Shown here: in pieces, positions 8,398 through 16,700 of the stretch
Numbering within the stretch: position 1 is the first letter of the stretch
How the letters are laid out: each line of letters starts with the position of its first letter
Origin: Agromyces sp. LHK192
Lineage (GTDB): Bacteria > Actinomycetota > Actinomycetes > Actinomycetales > Microbacteriaceae
Assembly (NCBI RefSeq): GCF_004006235.1
Contig: NZ_CP034753.1
Location: 372,001 to 436,000, forward strand
Reading direction: 5' to 3'
Length of the DNA stretch: 64,000 nt
Program-made: the position numbers and the translations under genes
Notes under the pieces: model-generated
Database searches by the model: none
What the model was told of the DNA's origin: nothing
What the model saw: the letters and a program-made list of their open reading frames with translations, nothing else

Positions 8398-8899
8398 CGA
8401 TATGGTCGCCCCCAGTCGTACCTGAGGAAAGCTTGCATTCTCGGCCGTGGATGCGTCAACGGAACAAGTCACCCCAGAACAGGGGTTCGGTCAGCTCGCC
8501 AGCAGTGACAACCAGGGCAGGCTCTTCCTACTCAAACGAGGAAGTCTGAGCCCGTCTGCGGGATAGTGACGGTTCCTAGTCATGAACAGCCAGCCCGGCT
8601 GGCGTGTTCAAGTTGACCTCGAACTCAATCGGGTCAATCGCCCGAGCCGACGCTGGCTGGCGCATCGACGTAAGGACGGATCGAACCGGGAGGGACTTCG
8701 CGTTGCAAGGGTCCTACCCCGTGATGCCCCCCGAGCCATCCGACTGATCGAACCCCGCCGCGACTCCGAACGTCGCTCGGAGGGGGAAAAGCGACTCCGG
8801 CGAGGGGAAAAAACATTGAAGGCCTGCGCGTCTCCGGCGCGGATATTGGGCTCCAGAGTTTCTAGATGTCACCCACTCCACTCTCACTCTCTCTTGCGG
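8398..8899. other. Non-coding or decayed stretch
   Basis: No frame on either strand has convincing protein character, and composition is less GC-rich than the neighbours. A tRNA-T-arm-like GGTTCGATC is seen on the minus strand near 8690, but no cloverleaf can be completed. An imperfect stem pairs 8699-8707 with 8721-8729. With the fragments at 7440-8397 this looks like a degraded remnant of transferred DNA. Confidence 0.4.
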
Positions 8900-9457
8900 T
8901 CACCCCACGTCGGAGTTGTGCACGCATCCCGGCGGTTCGGAGTTCCCGCTGATCGTGAAGTCCTCGCAGGTCAGGAACGCCGGGTGGTTCGACCCGAGCA
9001 CGAACGACGCGAGCATCACGCCGGCGAGCGCACCCACCAGCATCCAGCGCTGCCCGCGGCTGAGGCCGCTGCCGTAGTCGGGCCAGACGATGCGGATCAG
9101 CACGATGAGCGTGAACGGCGCCCCGATGAGGGCGACGACGATGCCGGTGAGGTCGACGATGAAGACGAGCAGGTCGTCGGTCTCGTTCCGGAGGACGAAC
9201 GCGAGCGTCAGCCAGAGCGACGGCACGAGCAGCGCCAGGATCTTGCCGACCCGGTGCCGATGCGGTCGGGGCTGCACGCACACGATGAGCAGGCCTACGG
9301 TCGCCGCCACCCAGATCGTCAGCAACTGGTCGAAGAACAGGGTGCCCCACGCGCCGAGCGTGAACGCCGGCCACCAGACGGTGAGCGCCATGCCGACGAG
9401 CACGAGCGCGCCCTGCGTGGGTCGCCGAAGCGGCTTCGCGGGGGCATCCGTGGTCAT
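8900..9457 (-). CDS. Hypothetical membrane protein, four TM segments
   Basis: The 185-residue protein has hydrophobic segments at about 18-40, 48-62, 72-90 and 98-125, with a further one near 140-155, and a polar C-terminus containing two Cys. No family is recognised. The start is supported by a TACCGT -10 element (minus strand, 9464-9469) ending 6 nt before the ATG, implying a leaderless mRNA. It is divergent from a lipoprotein gene, with which it may share control. Confidence 0.7.
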   Translation of the reverse strand: MTTDAPAKPLRRPTQGALVLVGMALTVWWPAFTLGAWGTLFFDQLLTIWVAATVGLLIVCVQPRPHRHRVGKILALLVPSLWLTLAFVLRNETDDLLVFIVDLTGIVVALIGAPFTLIVLIRIVWPDYGSGLSRGQRWMLVGALAGVMLASFVLGSNHPAFLTCEDFTISGNSEPPGCVHNSDVG

Positions 9458-9549
9458 GGTCGTACGGTAGCCAGCGCTGTCGGCGGCAGGCGGTGCCGCG
9501 CCGAGGCGCCGCCGGATACGCTGATGGGAACCATGATCGGGGGATCATC

Positions 9550-9975
9550 ATGCAACGAACCACCACGTCCGTCGCGCTCGTCGCGGCGGGACTCCTGCTG
9601 CTCGCCGGCTGCGCGCAGGGGGGAGGCGGCGGCGCCACACCGGCCGCCGGGAGCTGCGACGCCGTGAACGACGAGGTCCGCAACATCTCGAACGGCGCCC
9701 AGAACGCGCTCGCGTCGACGCAGGCGCCGGACGAGATGCACGAGTACCTGGAGAGCCTGTCGGAGCGGGTCGACGACCTGTCCGACCAGGTCGAGGACCA
9801 GGCGGTCGAGGACGCGCTCGAGGTGCTCGACGAGCGGATCGATGCGGCCGCCGACTTCGCCGAGACCCTGCCCGCCGACCCTGAGGCCGAGCGCGACGCC
9901 GACGCGATCGCCGAGCAGCAGGCCGGCATCCAGGAGGCGGCGAGCGACGTCACCGCCGCCTGCACCGCCGAGTAG
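9550..9975 (+). CDS. Small lipoprotein with acidic helical domain
   Basis: The 141-residue product has a lipoprotein signal (VALVAAGLLLLAGC, Cys at residue 20), then a Gly-rich linker. A very acidic, probably coiled-coil helix follows (ESLSERVDDLSDQVEDQAVEDALEV). It should be anchored to the outer face of the membrane. A TACGCT -10 at 9517-9522 and a GGGGGA ribosome site support the ATG at 9550. It converges on ku with only three bases between the stop codons. Function unknown. Confidence 0.75.
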   Translation: MQRTTTSVALVAAGLLLLAGCAQGGGGGATPAAGSCDAVNDEVRNISNGAQNALASTQAPDEMHEYLESLSERVDDLSDQVEDQAVEDALEVLDERIDAAADFAETLPADPEAERDADAIAEQQAGIQEAASDVTAACTAE

Positions 9976-9978
9976 CGC

Positions 9979-10938
9979 CTAGGAGGCGGCCTTCTTCTTG
10001 GGGGCCGCCTTCTTCGCGTCGGATGCGCCGGCGCCGGACTTCTTCGCGGAGGCCTTCTTCGTGGAACTGCCCTTCGACGAAGCGGCGGCCTTCGAGCCGG
10101 CCTTCGTGGTGCCCTTCGACGCGCCCTTCGATTCGGTGGATGCCTCCGCGCCGCCGCGTTTCGTCGCGATGGAGCGACGCAGCGCCTCCATGAGGTCGAT
10201 GACCTCCCCGCCGTCCTCCTCCTCGGGCTGCTCTCCGAACGTCGCCGCGGTGTCGAGGGCGTCGCCCTGTTCGAGCTTGGCGGCGATGAGGGTGCGCAGG
10301 TCCTGCTGGTACTCGTCGACGTACTTGCCCGGCTCGAACTCGGAGACGAGGCTCTCGACGAGCTGCTTCGAGAGGTCGAGCTCCTTCGGCGAGATCTTCA
10401 CCTCCTCGTCGAGGCTCTTGAACGAGGCGGCCCGCACCTCGTCGCTCCACAGCAGGGTCTGCACCATGAGCACGTCGCCGAACACGCGAAGGGCTGCGAG
10501 GCGGGTCTTCTGGCGCAGCGCCATCTGCACGATCGCCGTGCGGTCGGTCGACTCGAGCGTGCGCCGCAGGAGCACGTACGCCTTCGACGACGCGGAGTCG
10601 GGTTCGAGGTAGTAGCTCTTGTCGTACATGATCGGGTCGATCTGCTCGGTCGGCACGAACTCGACGACCTCGATCTCGCGGCTGCGTTCGGCGGGCAGCG
10701 ACTTGAGGTCCTCGTCGGTGATGACGACGGTGCGTTCGCCGTCGTCGTAGGCCTTGTCGATGTCCTGGTACGCCACGACCTGCCCGTCGATCTCGCACAC
10801 GCGCTGGTAGCGGATCCGCCCGCCGTCCTCGGCGTGCACCTGGTGCAGGGACACGTCGTGATCCTCGGTGGCGCTGTACAGCTTGACGGGCACATTCACG
10901 AGGCCGAATGTGACCGCCCCCTTCCAGACGGCTCGCAT
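9979..10938 (-). CDS. ku: Non-homologous end-joining protein Ku
   Basis: The 319-residue protein starts with the family hallmark MRAVWKGAVTFGLVNVPVKLYSAT and has the bacterial Ku core to about residue 255. A Lys/Ala/Ser-rich basic tail follows (about 262-319), as found in many actinobacterial Ku proteins. Ku dimers encircle broken DNA ends and recruit LigD. The gene is divergent from ligD, 103 bp away, the classical NHEJ arrangement. The ATG at 10938 is chosen by the conserved N-terminus; the frame continues upstream but antisense to ligD. Confidence 0.96.
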   Translation of the reverse strand: MRAVWKGAVTFGLVNVPVKLYSATEDHDVSLHQVHAEDGGRIRYQRVCEIDGQVVAYQDIDKAYDDGERTVVITDEDLKSLPAERSREIEVVEFVPTEQIDPIMYDKSYYLEPDSASSKAYVLLRRTLESTDRTAIVQMALRQKTRLAALRVFGDVLMVQTLLWSDEVRAASFKSLDEEVKISPKELDLSKQLVESLVSEFEPGKYVDEYQQDLRTLIAAKLEQGDALDTAATFGEQPEEEDGGEVIDLMEALRRSIATKRGGAEASTESKGASKGTTKAGSKAAASSKGSSTKKASAKKSGAGASDAKKAAPKKKAAS

Positions 10939-11001
10939 CCCCCAAGTACACACCCCCGCGCCGCCGCGCGGAACCCCCTCGACCGGTGTCGGCGTGGAGG
11001 C

Positions 11002-11031
11002 GCACCGCGTACGGCAGCACCGCGTACGGCA
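11002..11031. repeat. Tandem 15-bp repeat before ligD
   Basis: GCACCGCGTACGGCA is present twice without a gap (11002-11016 and 11017-11031), ending 10 bp before the ligD start. Each copy contains GTAC at its centre. In the ku-ligD divergent region such a repeat could be a regulator site or a replication-slippage duplication; the second copy also supplies the start of the AGGATGGG ribosome site region. Confidence 0.7.
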
Positions 11032-11041
11032 GGATGGGCAC

Positions 11042-13537
11042 ATGGCCGAGGGGGAGCGCCAACTCGTCGAGGTCGACGGCCGGAGGCTCCGGCTGACGAA
11101 CCTCGACAAGGTCATGTACCCCGAGACCGGCACGACCAAGGGCGAGGTCATCGCGTACTCCGCGGAGGTCGCCCCGGCGATGCTGCCCCTGGTCGCCGGT
11201 CGCCCGGTGACGCGCAAGCGCTGGGTGCACGGCGTCGGAACGCCGGATGCCCCGGGCCAGGTGTTCTTCGAGAAGAACCTCGCCGACCACGCGCCCGACT
11301 GGCTGCGCAGCGGCGTGATCGAGCACAGCGACGGCCCCAAGACCTACCCGATCGCGGACTCGCGTGCCGCGCTGGTCTGGCTCGCACAGCAGGCGGCGCT
11401 CGAGGTGCACGTGCCGCAGTGGCGGTTCCGGCCCGACGGTTCGCGGGGCAACCCCGATCGCCTGGTGTTCGACCTCGACCCGGGCGAGGGCACCGGGCTC
11501 GCCGACTGCGCCGAGGTGGCGCGGCTCGTGCGCGACCTCATCGCGGGCATGGGGCTCGACGCGTACCCGGTCACGAGCGGCAGCAAGGGCATCCACCTGT
11601 ATTCCCCGCTGGATGGGTCGCAGACGTCGTCGCAGGTGTCGGATGTCGCGCACGAACTCGCCCGCGCGCTCGAGGCGGATCACCCCGAGCTCATCGTGTC
11701 GAGCATGAAGAAGACGTTGCGCACGGGGCGCGTGCTGATCGACTGGAGCCAGAACAACGCGGCGAAGACGACGATCGCGCCGTATTCGCTCCGAGGACGC
11801 GCTCGACCGACGGTCGCGGCGCCGCGCACGTGGGCGGAACTCGACGACACGGGCCTGCGGCAGCTCGAGTTCCACGAGGTGCTCGAGCGGCTCGCGGCGA
11901 GGAACGACCCGGCGGCACCGCTCGCCGCGGCGGGAGGGGCATCCGATCCGTCTTCAGGTCCCTTGGCGGCGTACCTGTCGATGCGATCGGCGGATGCCAC
12001 GCCTGAGCCGATGCCCGCCTACCCGTGGGGTGCGCCGGGGGAGGGGACGCCCCGCTTCGTGATCGGCGAGCACCATGCGCGGCGGCTGCACTTCGACCTG
12101 CGGCTCGAACGCGACGGTGTGCTGAAGAGCTGGGCCGTGCCCAAGGGGGTGCCCGAGGACGCCGGCACCAACCACCTCGCCGTTCAGACCGAGGACCACC
12201 CGCTCGAGTACCTGACCTTCGAAGGTTCGATCCCCGACGGGCAGTACGGCGCGGGAAGCATGACGGTCTGGGACACCGGCACGTACGACGCCGAGAAGTG
12301 GCGCGAGGGCGAGGTGATCTTCACGCTCACCGGGCGTGCGGGCGGGCCGCTCGGCACGGTGCGGCTCGCGCTCATCCGCACGTCGGGCGACGGCGAGAAG
12401 TCGCAGTGGCTGCTGCACCGCATGAAGGAGCAGGGCGGCGGGGGATCCGGCGGCGGCGCCCGAGGCGGGTCGCGGACGTCGCCCGCGGGCGGTGGCGTCC
12501 GGCCCGTCGGTCGCGCACGGGCCGGCGCCACGACACGGGACGGTGCGGCGACCGGGCGCGAGGCCGCTCCCGGCGAGCGACCGATGCTCGCGGTGCCGGG
12601 CAAGCCCGGGCTCGTCACCGGCGACGACTGGGCGCTCGAGTGGAAGTGGGACGGCATCCGGGTGCTCGCGCGGGTCGACGGCGACCGGGTGCGGCTGCTG
12701 AGCCGCAGCGGTCGCGACGAGACGGCGCGCTACCCCGAACTCGCCGGGCTGGCGCGGGTGCTCCGGGCCGACGCGCTCGTCGACGGCGAGATCGTCGCGC
12801 TCGACGACGAGGGCCGCCCCGACTTCGGTCGGCTCCAGCCGCGGATGAACGTGACGGGGTCGCGCGAGATCGCGGAACTCGCGGCATCCGTCCCGGTGCG
12901 GCTGCTGCTCTTCGACGTGCTCGAGATCGCCGGATCGCCGACGATCGACGAGCCGTGGAGCCAGCGTCGCGAGCGGCTCGAGCGCCTCGTCCGAGCCGGA
13001 GCGGATGCCCCCGTCGAGGTGCCCGCGCTCGCCGAGGGGACGCCGCAGGCCGCGCTCGACGAGGCGCGCGCGCTCGGGCTCGAGGGTCTCGTCGCGAAGC
13101 GACGCACGTCGAGGTATCGACCGGGCGCGCGCAGCGCGGACTGGGTCAAGCTCAAGCTGACCCGCACGCAGGACGTCGTCATCGGCGGCTACCGGCGCGG
13201 CGACGGCCGCACGACCGAGCACCTGCGGTCGCTCCTGGTCGGCATCCCGGGGCCGAACGGCCTCGAGTACGCGGGCCGGGTCGGCTCGGGCTTCACCCAG
13301 GCCGGGCTCGCAGCCCTGCTCGAACGGTTCGCGCCGCTCGAACGCGCCGCATCGCCGTTCGTCGAGGTCCCGGCCGTCGACGCCGCCGACGCCGTGTGGG
13401 TCGAGCCCGCGCTCGTCGGCGAGGTCGAGTTCGGCGAGTGGACGCGCACGGGCGTGCTCCGGCATCCGCGGTGGCGCGGGCTGCGGCCCGATCGGGCGCC
13501 TGAGGACGTGGTGCGGGAGCCGGATGTCGCGGGCTGA
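11042..13537 (+). CDS. ligD: Multifunctional ATP-dependent DNA ligase LigD (POL-PE-LIG)
   Basis: The 831-residue enzyme has three modules. An N-terminal primase-like polymerase domain (about 1-290) carries the metal motif DLD at 144-146. A phosphoesterase domain (about 335-470) contains HHARRLHFDLRLERD with H344. The C-terminal ATP-dependent ligase domain has the adenylated lysine K535 in KWDG. A Gly/Arg-rich linker (about 465-515) joins the last two. The module order equals mycobacterial LigD, which fills, trims and seals double-strand breaks with Ku. The start ATG follows AGGATGGG; upstream in-frame sequence lies in the ku-ligD spacer. Confidence 0.96.
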   Translation: MAEGERQLVEVDGRRLRLTNLDKVMYPETGTTKGEVIAYSAEVAPAMLPLVAGRPVTRKRWVHGVGTPDAPGQVFFEKNLADHAPDWLRSGVIEHSDGPKTYPIADSRAALVWLAQQAALEVHVPQWRFRPDGSRGNPDRLVFDLDPGEGTGLADCAEVARLVRDLIAGMGLDAYPVTSGSKGIHLYSPLDGSQTSSQVSDVAHELARALEADHPELIVSSMKKTLRTGRVLIDWSQNNAAKTTIAPYSLRGRARPTVAAPRTWAELDDTGLRQLEFHEVLERLAARNDPAAPLAAAGGASDPSSGPLAAYLSMRSADATPEPMPAYPWGAPGEGTPRFVIGEHHARRLHFDLRLERDGVLKSWAVPKGVPEDAGTNHLAVQTEDHPLEYLTFEGSIPDGQYGAGSMTVWDTGTYDAEKWREGEVIFTLTGRAGGPLGTVRLALIRTSGDGEKSQWLLHRMKEQGGGGSGGGARGGSRTSPAGGGVRPVGRARAGATTRDGAATGREAAPGERPMLAVPGKPGLVTGDDWALEWKWDGIRVLARVDGDRVRLLSRSGRDETARYPELAGLARVLRADALVDGEIVALDDEGRPDFGRLQPRMNVTGSREIAELAASVPVRLLLFDVLEIAGSPTIDEPWSQRRERLERLVRAGADAPVEVPALAEGTPQAALDEARALGLEGLVAKRRTSRYRPGARSADWVKLKLTRTQDVVIGGYRRGDGRTTEHLRSLLVGIPGPNGLEYAGRVGSGFTQAGLAALLERFAPLERAASPFVEVPAVDAADAVWVEPALVGEVEFGEWTRTGVLRHPRWRGLRPDRAPEDVVREPDVAG

Positions 13538-13599
13538 CGCGTTGCGCGAGCCGGCGTGGTCGCGTGGGCACGACCGGGCGACCGCGCGCGTGATCGCCG

Positions 13600-14598
13600 C
13601 TACGCGGCGTCGGACGCTCCGGGCGGTTCGACGAGCGCGAGCAGTGCACGCTCCGGCGCGCCTCGCCGGCTGAGCACGGCGCCCGTCTCGTACGCCGCGA
13701 TCACCCGCGGGTCGACGTAGCTCGCCTTCGCGATGGCCGGGGTGTTGCCGAGGGCGCCGGCCGCGGCCTCGATCGAGTCGCGCACCGCGGCGGCCCGGGC
13801 CCGCTCGGTCGTCTCCGGACCGAGCTCGGCGAGCCTGGTCGCGGCGGCCAGCGTGCCGCGCAGCGTGCGGAAGTCCTTCGCCGTGAAGTCCCCGCCGGTG
13901 CGCTCGCGCACGTCGTCGTTCACGTCGGCCGCGGTCAGCGCCCGGTACCGGCGCCCGTCACGCCAGGCATAGAGCCGAGCGGATGCCGACCGCTCGGCGT
14001 TGACCGTGACGAACACCGCCAGGTCGGGGTCGGGCACGAGCAGGTCCTGCGCGATGCCGCCCTTCGCCCGGAACCGGAAGCGCACGGCGTCGCCGTCGGC
14101 GTCGACCGAGTCGATCGAGGCGTTGCGCACGAGCAGGGTGGTGAGGCCGCGGCTGCGGGCCGTGGCGAGCGACTCCTCCGAGCCGACGCGCAGCCCGCCC
14201 CGGTCGAGCGTGCGGAAGGCGGCGGCGAGCACCCGCTCGCGGGGCAGTTCGTCGAGCGCGAGGTCGCGTGCGACCGACCGCCTCGCCGCGGGCAGGGCGC
14301 GCACCAGCTCGGTCATCCGCTGGAACTTCTCGGCATCCTGCCGTTCACGCCAGGCGGGGTGGTAGAGGTACTGCCGGCGCCCGGCGGCGTCGACGCCGAC
14401 CGCGAGGATGTGCGCGTTCGGAGCATCCGCGATCCAGACCTCCGTCCAGGCGGGCGGCACGGCGAGCTCGGCGAATCGGCTGCGCTCGGCGCGGCCGGCG
14501 TGCGCGCCGTCGTCGTGGACGTACGCGAAGCCGGTGCCGCGCCGGATCCGCCGCCACCCCGGGGTCGAATACGGTTCGACCCGTCTGAGCCGGGGCAT
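13600..14598 (-). CDS. DNA topoisomerase IB, poxvirus/bacterial type
   Basis: The 332-residue protein has the N-terminal beta domain with RRQYLYHPAWR (about 74-83). The catalytic domain has the Arg in GLRVGSEE (R137), the conserved TAKDFRT block (239-246) and the nucleophile Tyr294 in SYVDPRVI. It relaxes supercoils through a 3'-phosphotyrosine link without ATP. It lies 6 bp downstream of the basic SAP-like gene on the same strand, so they are probably cotranscribed, next to ku-ligD. Length matches the bacterial family. Confidence 0.92.
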   Translation of the reverse strand: MPRLRRVEPYSTPGWRRIRRGTGFAYVHDDGAHAGRAERSRFAELAVPPAWTEVWIADAPNAHILAVGVDAAGRRQYLYHPAWRERQDAEKFQRMTELVRALPAARRSVARDLALDELPRERVLAAAFRTLDRGGLRVGSEESLATARSRGLTTLLVRNASIDSVDADGDAVRFRFRAKGGIAQDLLVPDPDLAVFVTVNAERSASARLYAWRDGRRYRALTAADVNDDVRERTGGDFTAKDFRTLRGTLAAATRLAELGPETTERARAAAVRDSIEAAAGALGNTPAIAKASYVDPRVIAAYETGAVLSRRGAPERALLALVEPPGASDAA

Positions 14599-14604
14599 CC
14601 GCGG

Positions 14605-14871
14605 TCAGTGGTTGCGGAGGGCCGAGATCAGCTCGCCCTTGCGCTTGCCGCTGTAGCCGTGGAGCCCGAGTTCCTTGGCGCGCTTCTTGAGCTCGGGAAC
14701 CGTCCAGTCCTCGTAGTCGCCGGACTTGCCTCCCTTCCTTCCGATGGCCTTCCGGCCCTGCGCCGCGGCCGCGTTCGAGATGCGGGCGGACTTCTCCTTC
14801 GAGTTGCCCTCCTTGCGGAGCTCCTCGTACAGCTCGGGGTCCTTCAGTGAGGCGTTCCGTCGTCCTGGCAT
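14605..14871 (-). CDS. Small basic SAP/Rho-N-like protein (DUF7218-like)
   Basis: The 88-residue Lys/Arg-rich protein carries a central KEKSARISNAAAAQGRKAIGRKGG motif. The C-terminal helix-extended-helix WTVPELKKRAKELGLHGYSGKRKGELISAL (about 58-86) resembles SAP or Rho N-terminal nucleic-acid-binding domains. AGGAAGGAG lies just upstream of the ATG at 14871. Its operon position before topoisomerase IB and close to ku/ligD suggests a DNA-end or chromosome-structure role, but this is inference. Confidence 0.8.
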   Translation of the reverse strand: MPGRRNASLKDPELYEELRKEGNSKEKSARISNAAAAQGRKAIGRKGGKSGDYEDWTVPELKKRAKELGLHGYSGKRKGELISALRNH

Positions 14872-15212
14872 CGTCCACTCCTTCCTGCTCCTCCGCGGGG
14901 CCGCCGATCGGAGGCGGTGAGGCCGATCCGGGTCGGTGGGATGCCCCGCATGGCCGCCACGGTAGGGGGGATGCCTCGCCGGCGGCCACGGGGTTGACAT
15001 CCTCGCGTCGGCCGCTGCCGCCGAGCGTCACCCTTCCTCCGACGCGCGCGGGCCGCGCGGTAGCACCGTCTGCGAGGCGAGGTCAACCCCGTCGGCCTCG
15101 GAGCGGCGCGGGCATACCTTCGAGTCACGGAACGCCACCCGCGTTCCGAAAGCCCGGCCGCAGGCCGCAACCGCCCGCCCATCCGCGTGGCGGAACGTGA
15201 AGGAGATCAATC
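14872..15212. promoter_or_regulatory. Divergent intergenic region with inverted repeats
   Basis: This 341-bp spacer lies between two divergent small genes. GGGTTGAC at 14991-14998 is mirrored by GTCAACCC at 15082-15089, each providing a TTGAC-type -35 pointing inward. A second palindrome lies at 15128-15148. The sequence otherwise contains no plausible gene. Confidence 0.45.
15128..15148. promoter_or_regulatory. 21-bp palindrome (operator candidate)
   Basis: CGGAACGC and GCGTTCCG are perfect inverted 8-bp arms separated by five bases. A further CGGAACG lies at 15191-15197, beside the ribosome site of the following small gene. The symmetry suggests a dimeric repressor or activator site rather than a terminator, because no T-tract follows and no gene ends nearby. 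Confidence 0.45.
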
Positions 15213-15380
15213 GTGAACATCCTCGTCGCCGTCATCGTCATCGCAGCCATCGCACTGCTGATCGCCGGTGGCCTCGTCCCCACCCTGAACTTCCTGCTCT
15301 GGGTCGGGCTGGTGCTGGCCGTCATCGCGGTCATCGTGTTCCTCGTGCGCTACCTCGGAGGCAACCGCACCCGAGCGTGA
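15213..15380 (+). CDS. Small hydrophobic membrane protein (55 aa)
   Basis: A GTG at 15213 with GAAGGAG at 15199-15205 (7-nt spacing) opens 55 codons. They encode two membrane helices, roughly residues 3-20 and 26-46, separated by VPTLN and ending in RYLGGNRTRA. The composition is typical of the small two-helix stress-related membrane proteins common in actinobacteria. No function can be assigned. Confidence 0.75.
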   Translation: MNILVAVIVIAAIALLIAGGLVPTLNFLLWVGLVLAVIAVIVFLVRYLGGNRTRA

Positions 15381-15498
15381 CGCTCACCGGACCATCGCGA
15401 ACGGGCGCCCCTCGGGGCGCCCGTTCCGCGTCTGCCGACCCGTGCGCGCTGCTCGCTCGCGAGGCGCGCAGCGCGAGGCATCCGATCGTCGAGTTCTT

Positions 15499-15520
15499 GC
15501 AATGACTCGCGTACGATTGC
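15499..15520. promoter_or_regulatory. Operator and leaderless promoter of the LacI-type regulator gene
   Basis: GCAAT at 15499-15503 and ATTGC at 15516-15520 form an inverted repeat with 12-bp spacing. The -10 element TACGAT (15512-15517) lies inside it and ends 7 nt before the ATG, implying a leaderless transcript that the regulator could repress itself. The same GCAAT half-sites recur before the glucosidase gene. Confidence 0.6.
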
Positions 15521-15524
15521 CGCC

Positions 15525-16532
15525 ATGTCGAGACGGCTTGCGGATGTCGCGCGGAAGGTCGGAGTCAGCGAGGCCACGGTCTCGCGGGTCCTCAACGGCA
15601 AGCCCGGCGTCTCGGCATCCACCCGCGACGCGGTGCTGACCGCACTCGACGTGCTCGGCTACGAGCGGCCCACCAAGCTCCGCGGCGAACGGGCGCGGCT
15701 CGTCGGCCTGATGCTGCCCGAGCTGCAGAACCCGATCTTCCCGGCGCTCGCCGAGGTGCTCGGCGGCGGGCTCGCGCAGAACGGGTTCACGCCCGTGCTC
15801 TGCATCCAGACCGCCGGTGGCATCTCGGAGTCCGACTACGTCGAACTGCTGCTGCACCAGCAGGTGTCCGGCGTGATCTTCGCCGGCGGCGCGTACACGC
15901 AGGGCGAGGCGGGGCACGAGCACTACGAGCGGCTCGTCGAACTGAAGCTGCCGACGGTGCTCATCAGCGCTCCCGTCGACGGGCTCGAGTTCGCGACGGT
16001 CTCGTGCGACGACGCGGCCTCGACCGAGCAGGCGTTCGGCCACCTCGTGCAGCTCGGCCACCGGCGCATCGGTATCCTGCTGGGCCCGCGCGATCACGTG
16101 CCGTCGCAGCGCAAGCTCGCCGCCGCCGTCCGCATGGCGCAGCGGCACGGCATCGAGCTCACCGACGACCTGGTCGTGCACTCGCTGTACTCGCTCGAGG
16201 CGGGGCAGACCGCGGCGTCGCGGTTGATCGCGGCAGGTGCGACCGGCATCATCTGCGCGAGCGACCCGATGGCGCTCGGCGCGATCCGCGCCGTCCGGCG
16301 GGCGGGCCTGCGGGTGCCCGAGGACGTCTCGGTCATCGGCTACGACGACTCCGCGCTCATGAACTGCACGGAGCCGCCGTTGACCACGGTCCGCCAGCCG
16401 ATCGAGGCCATGGGCAAGACCGTGATCGAGCTGCTCATGCGGCAGATGTCGACGCACCAGCCGCTCGGCGACGAGGTCTTCTTCGCGCCCGAGCTGGTCG
16501 TGCGGTCGTCGACGGGCCCCGCGCCGCGCTGA
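15525..16532 (+). CDS. LacI-family transcriptional regulator of alpha-glucoside genes
   Basis: The 335-residue protein has an N-terminal LacI helix-turn-helix (LADVARKVGVSEATVSRVLN, residues 5-24) with hinge helix. A periplasmic-binding-protein-like effector domain follows (about 60-330), containing VIGYDDSALMNCTEPPLTTV. It precedes a GH13 glucosidase and sugar ABC genes, so it most likely represses them until an alpha-glucoside binds. Autoregulation is suggested by the GCAAT palindrome over its own promoter. Confidence 0.92.
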   Translation: MSRRLADVARKVGVSEATVSRVLNGKPGVSASTRDAVLTALDVLGYERPTKLRGERARLVGLMLPELQNPIFPALAEVLGGGLAQNGFTPVLCIQTAGGISESDYVELLLHQQVSGVIFAGGAYTQGEAGHEHYERLVELKLPTVLISAPVDGLEFATVSCDDAASTEQAFGHLVQLGHRRIGILLGPRDHVPSQRKLAAAVRMAQRHGIELTDDLVVHSLYSLEAGQTAASRLIAAGATGIICASDPMALGAIRAVRRAGLRVPEDVSVIGYDDSALMNCTEPPLTTVRQPIEAMGKTVIELLMRQMSTHQPLGDEVFFAPELVVRSSTGPAPR

Positions 16533-16555
16533 GCCCGGGCAGCTGAGCTCGTACC

Positions 16556-16615
16556 GTGCATGAGATTCCGCGGCATGCACGCGCGGGGGCATCCGTGCGC
16601 CGCATTCTCATGCAC
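16556..16615. repeat. Perfect 10-bp inverted repeat after the regulator gene
   Basis: GTGCATGAGA (16556-16565) and TCTCATGCAC (16606-16615) are exact inverted copies with 40 bases between them, starting 23 bp after the regulator stop. A GC-rich inner segment could extend the pairing. It may act as a terminator-like or processing stem, though it lacks a T-run. Confidence 0.55.
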
Positions 16616-16622
16616 TCGATGT

Positions 16623-16671
16623 CGGCGGACGGCGGACGGCGGACGGCGGACGGCGGTCGGCGGACGGCGGC
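16623..16671. repeat. Heptanucleotide tandem repeat, seven copies
   Basis: CGGCGGA is repeated head-to-tail seven times, with one T and one C variant in the last base of copies five and seven. It lies upstream of the operator cluster for the glucosidase operon. Tracts of this type change length by slippage and may vary between strains. Confidence 0.85.
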
Positions 16672-16700
16672 CCGGCAATCGGCCAGCCGGCTGGCGGCCG

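Noticed and set aside
8660..8790. tRNA-like GGTTCGATC and stem on the minus strand
   Set aside because: No acceptor stem, D arm or anticodon stem could be completed; at best a tRNA remnant.
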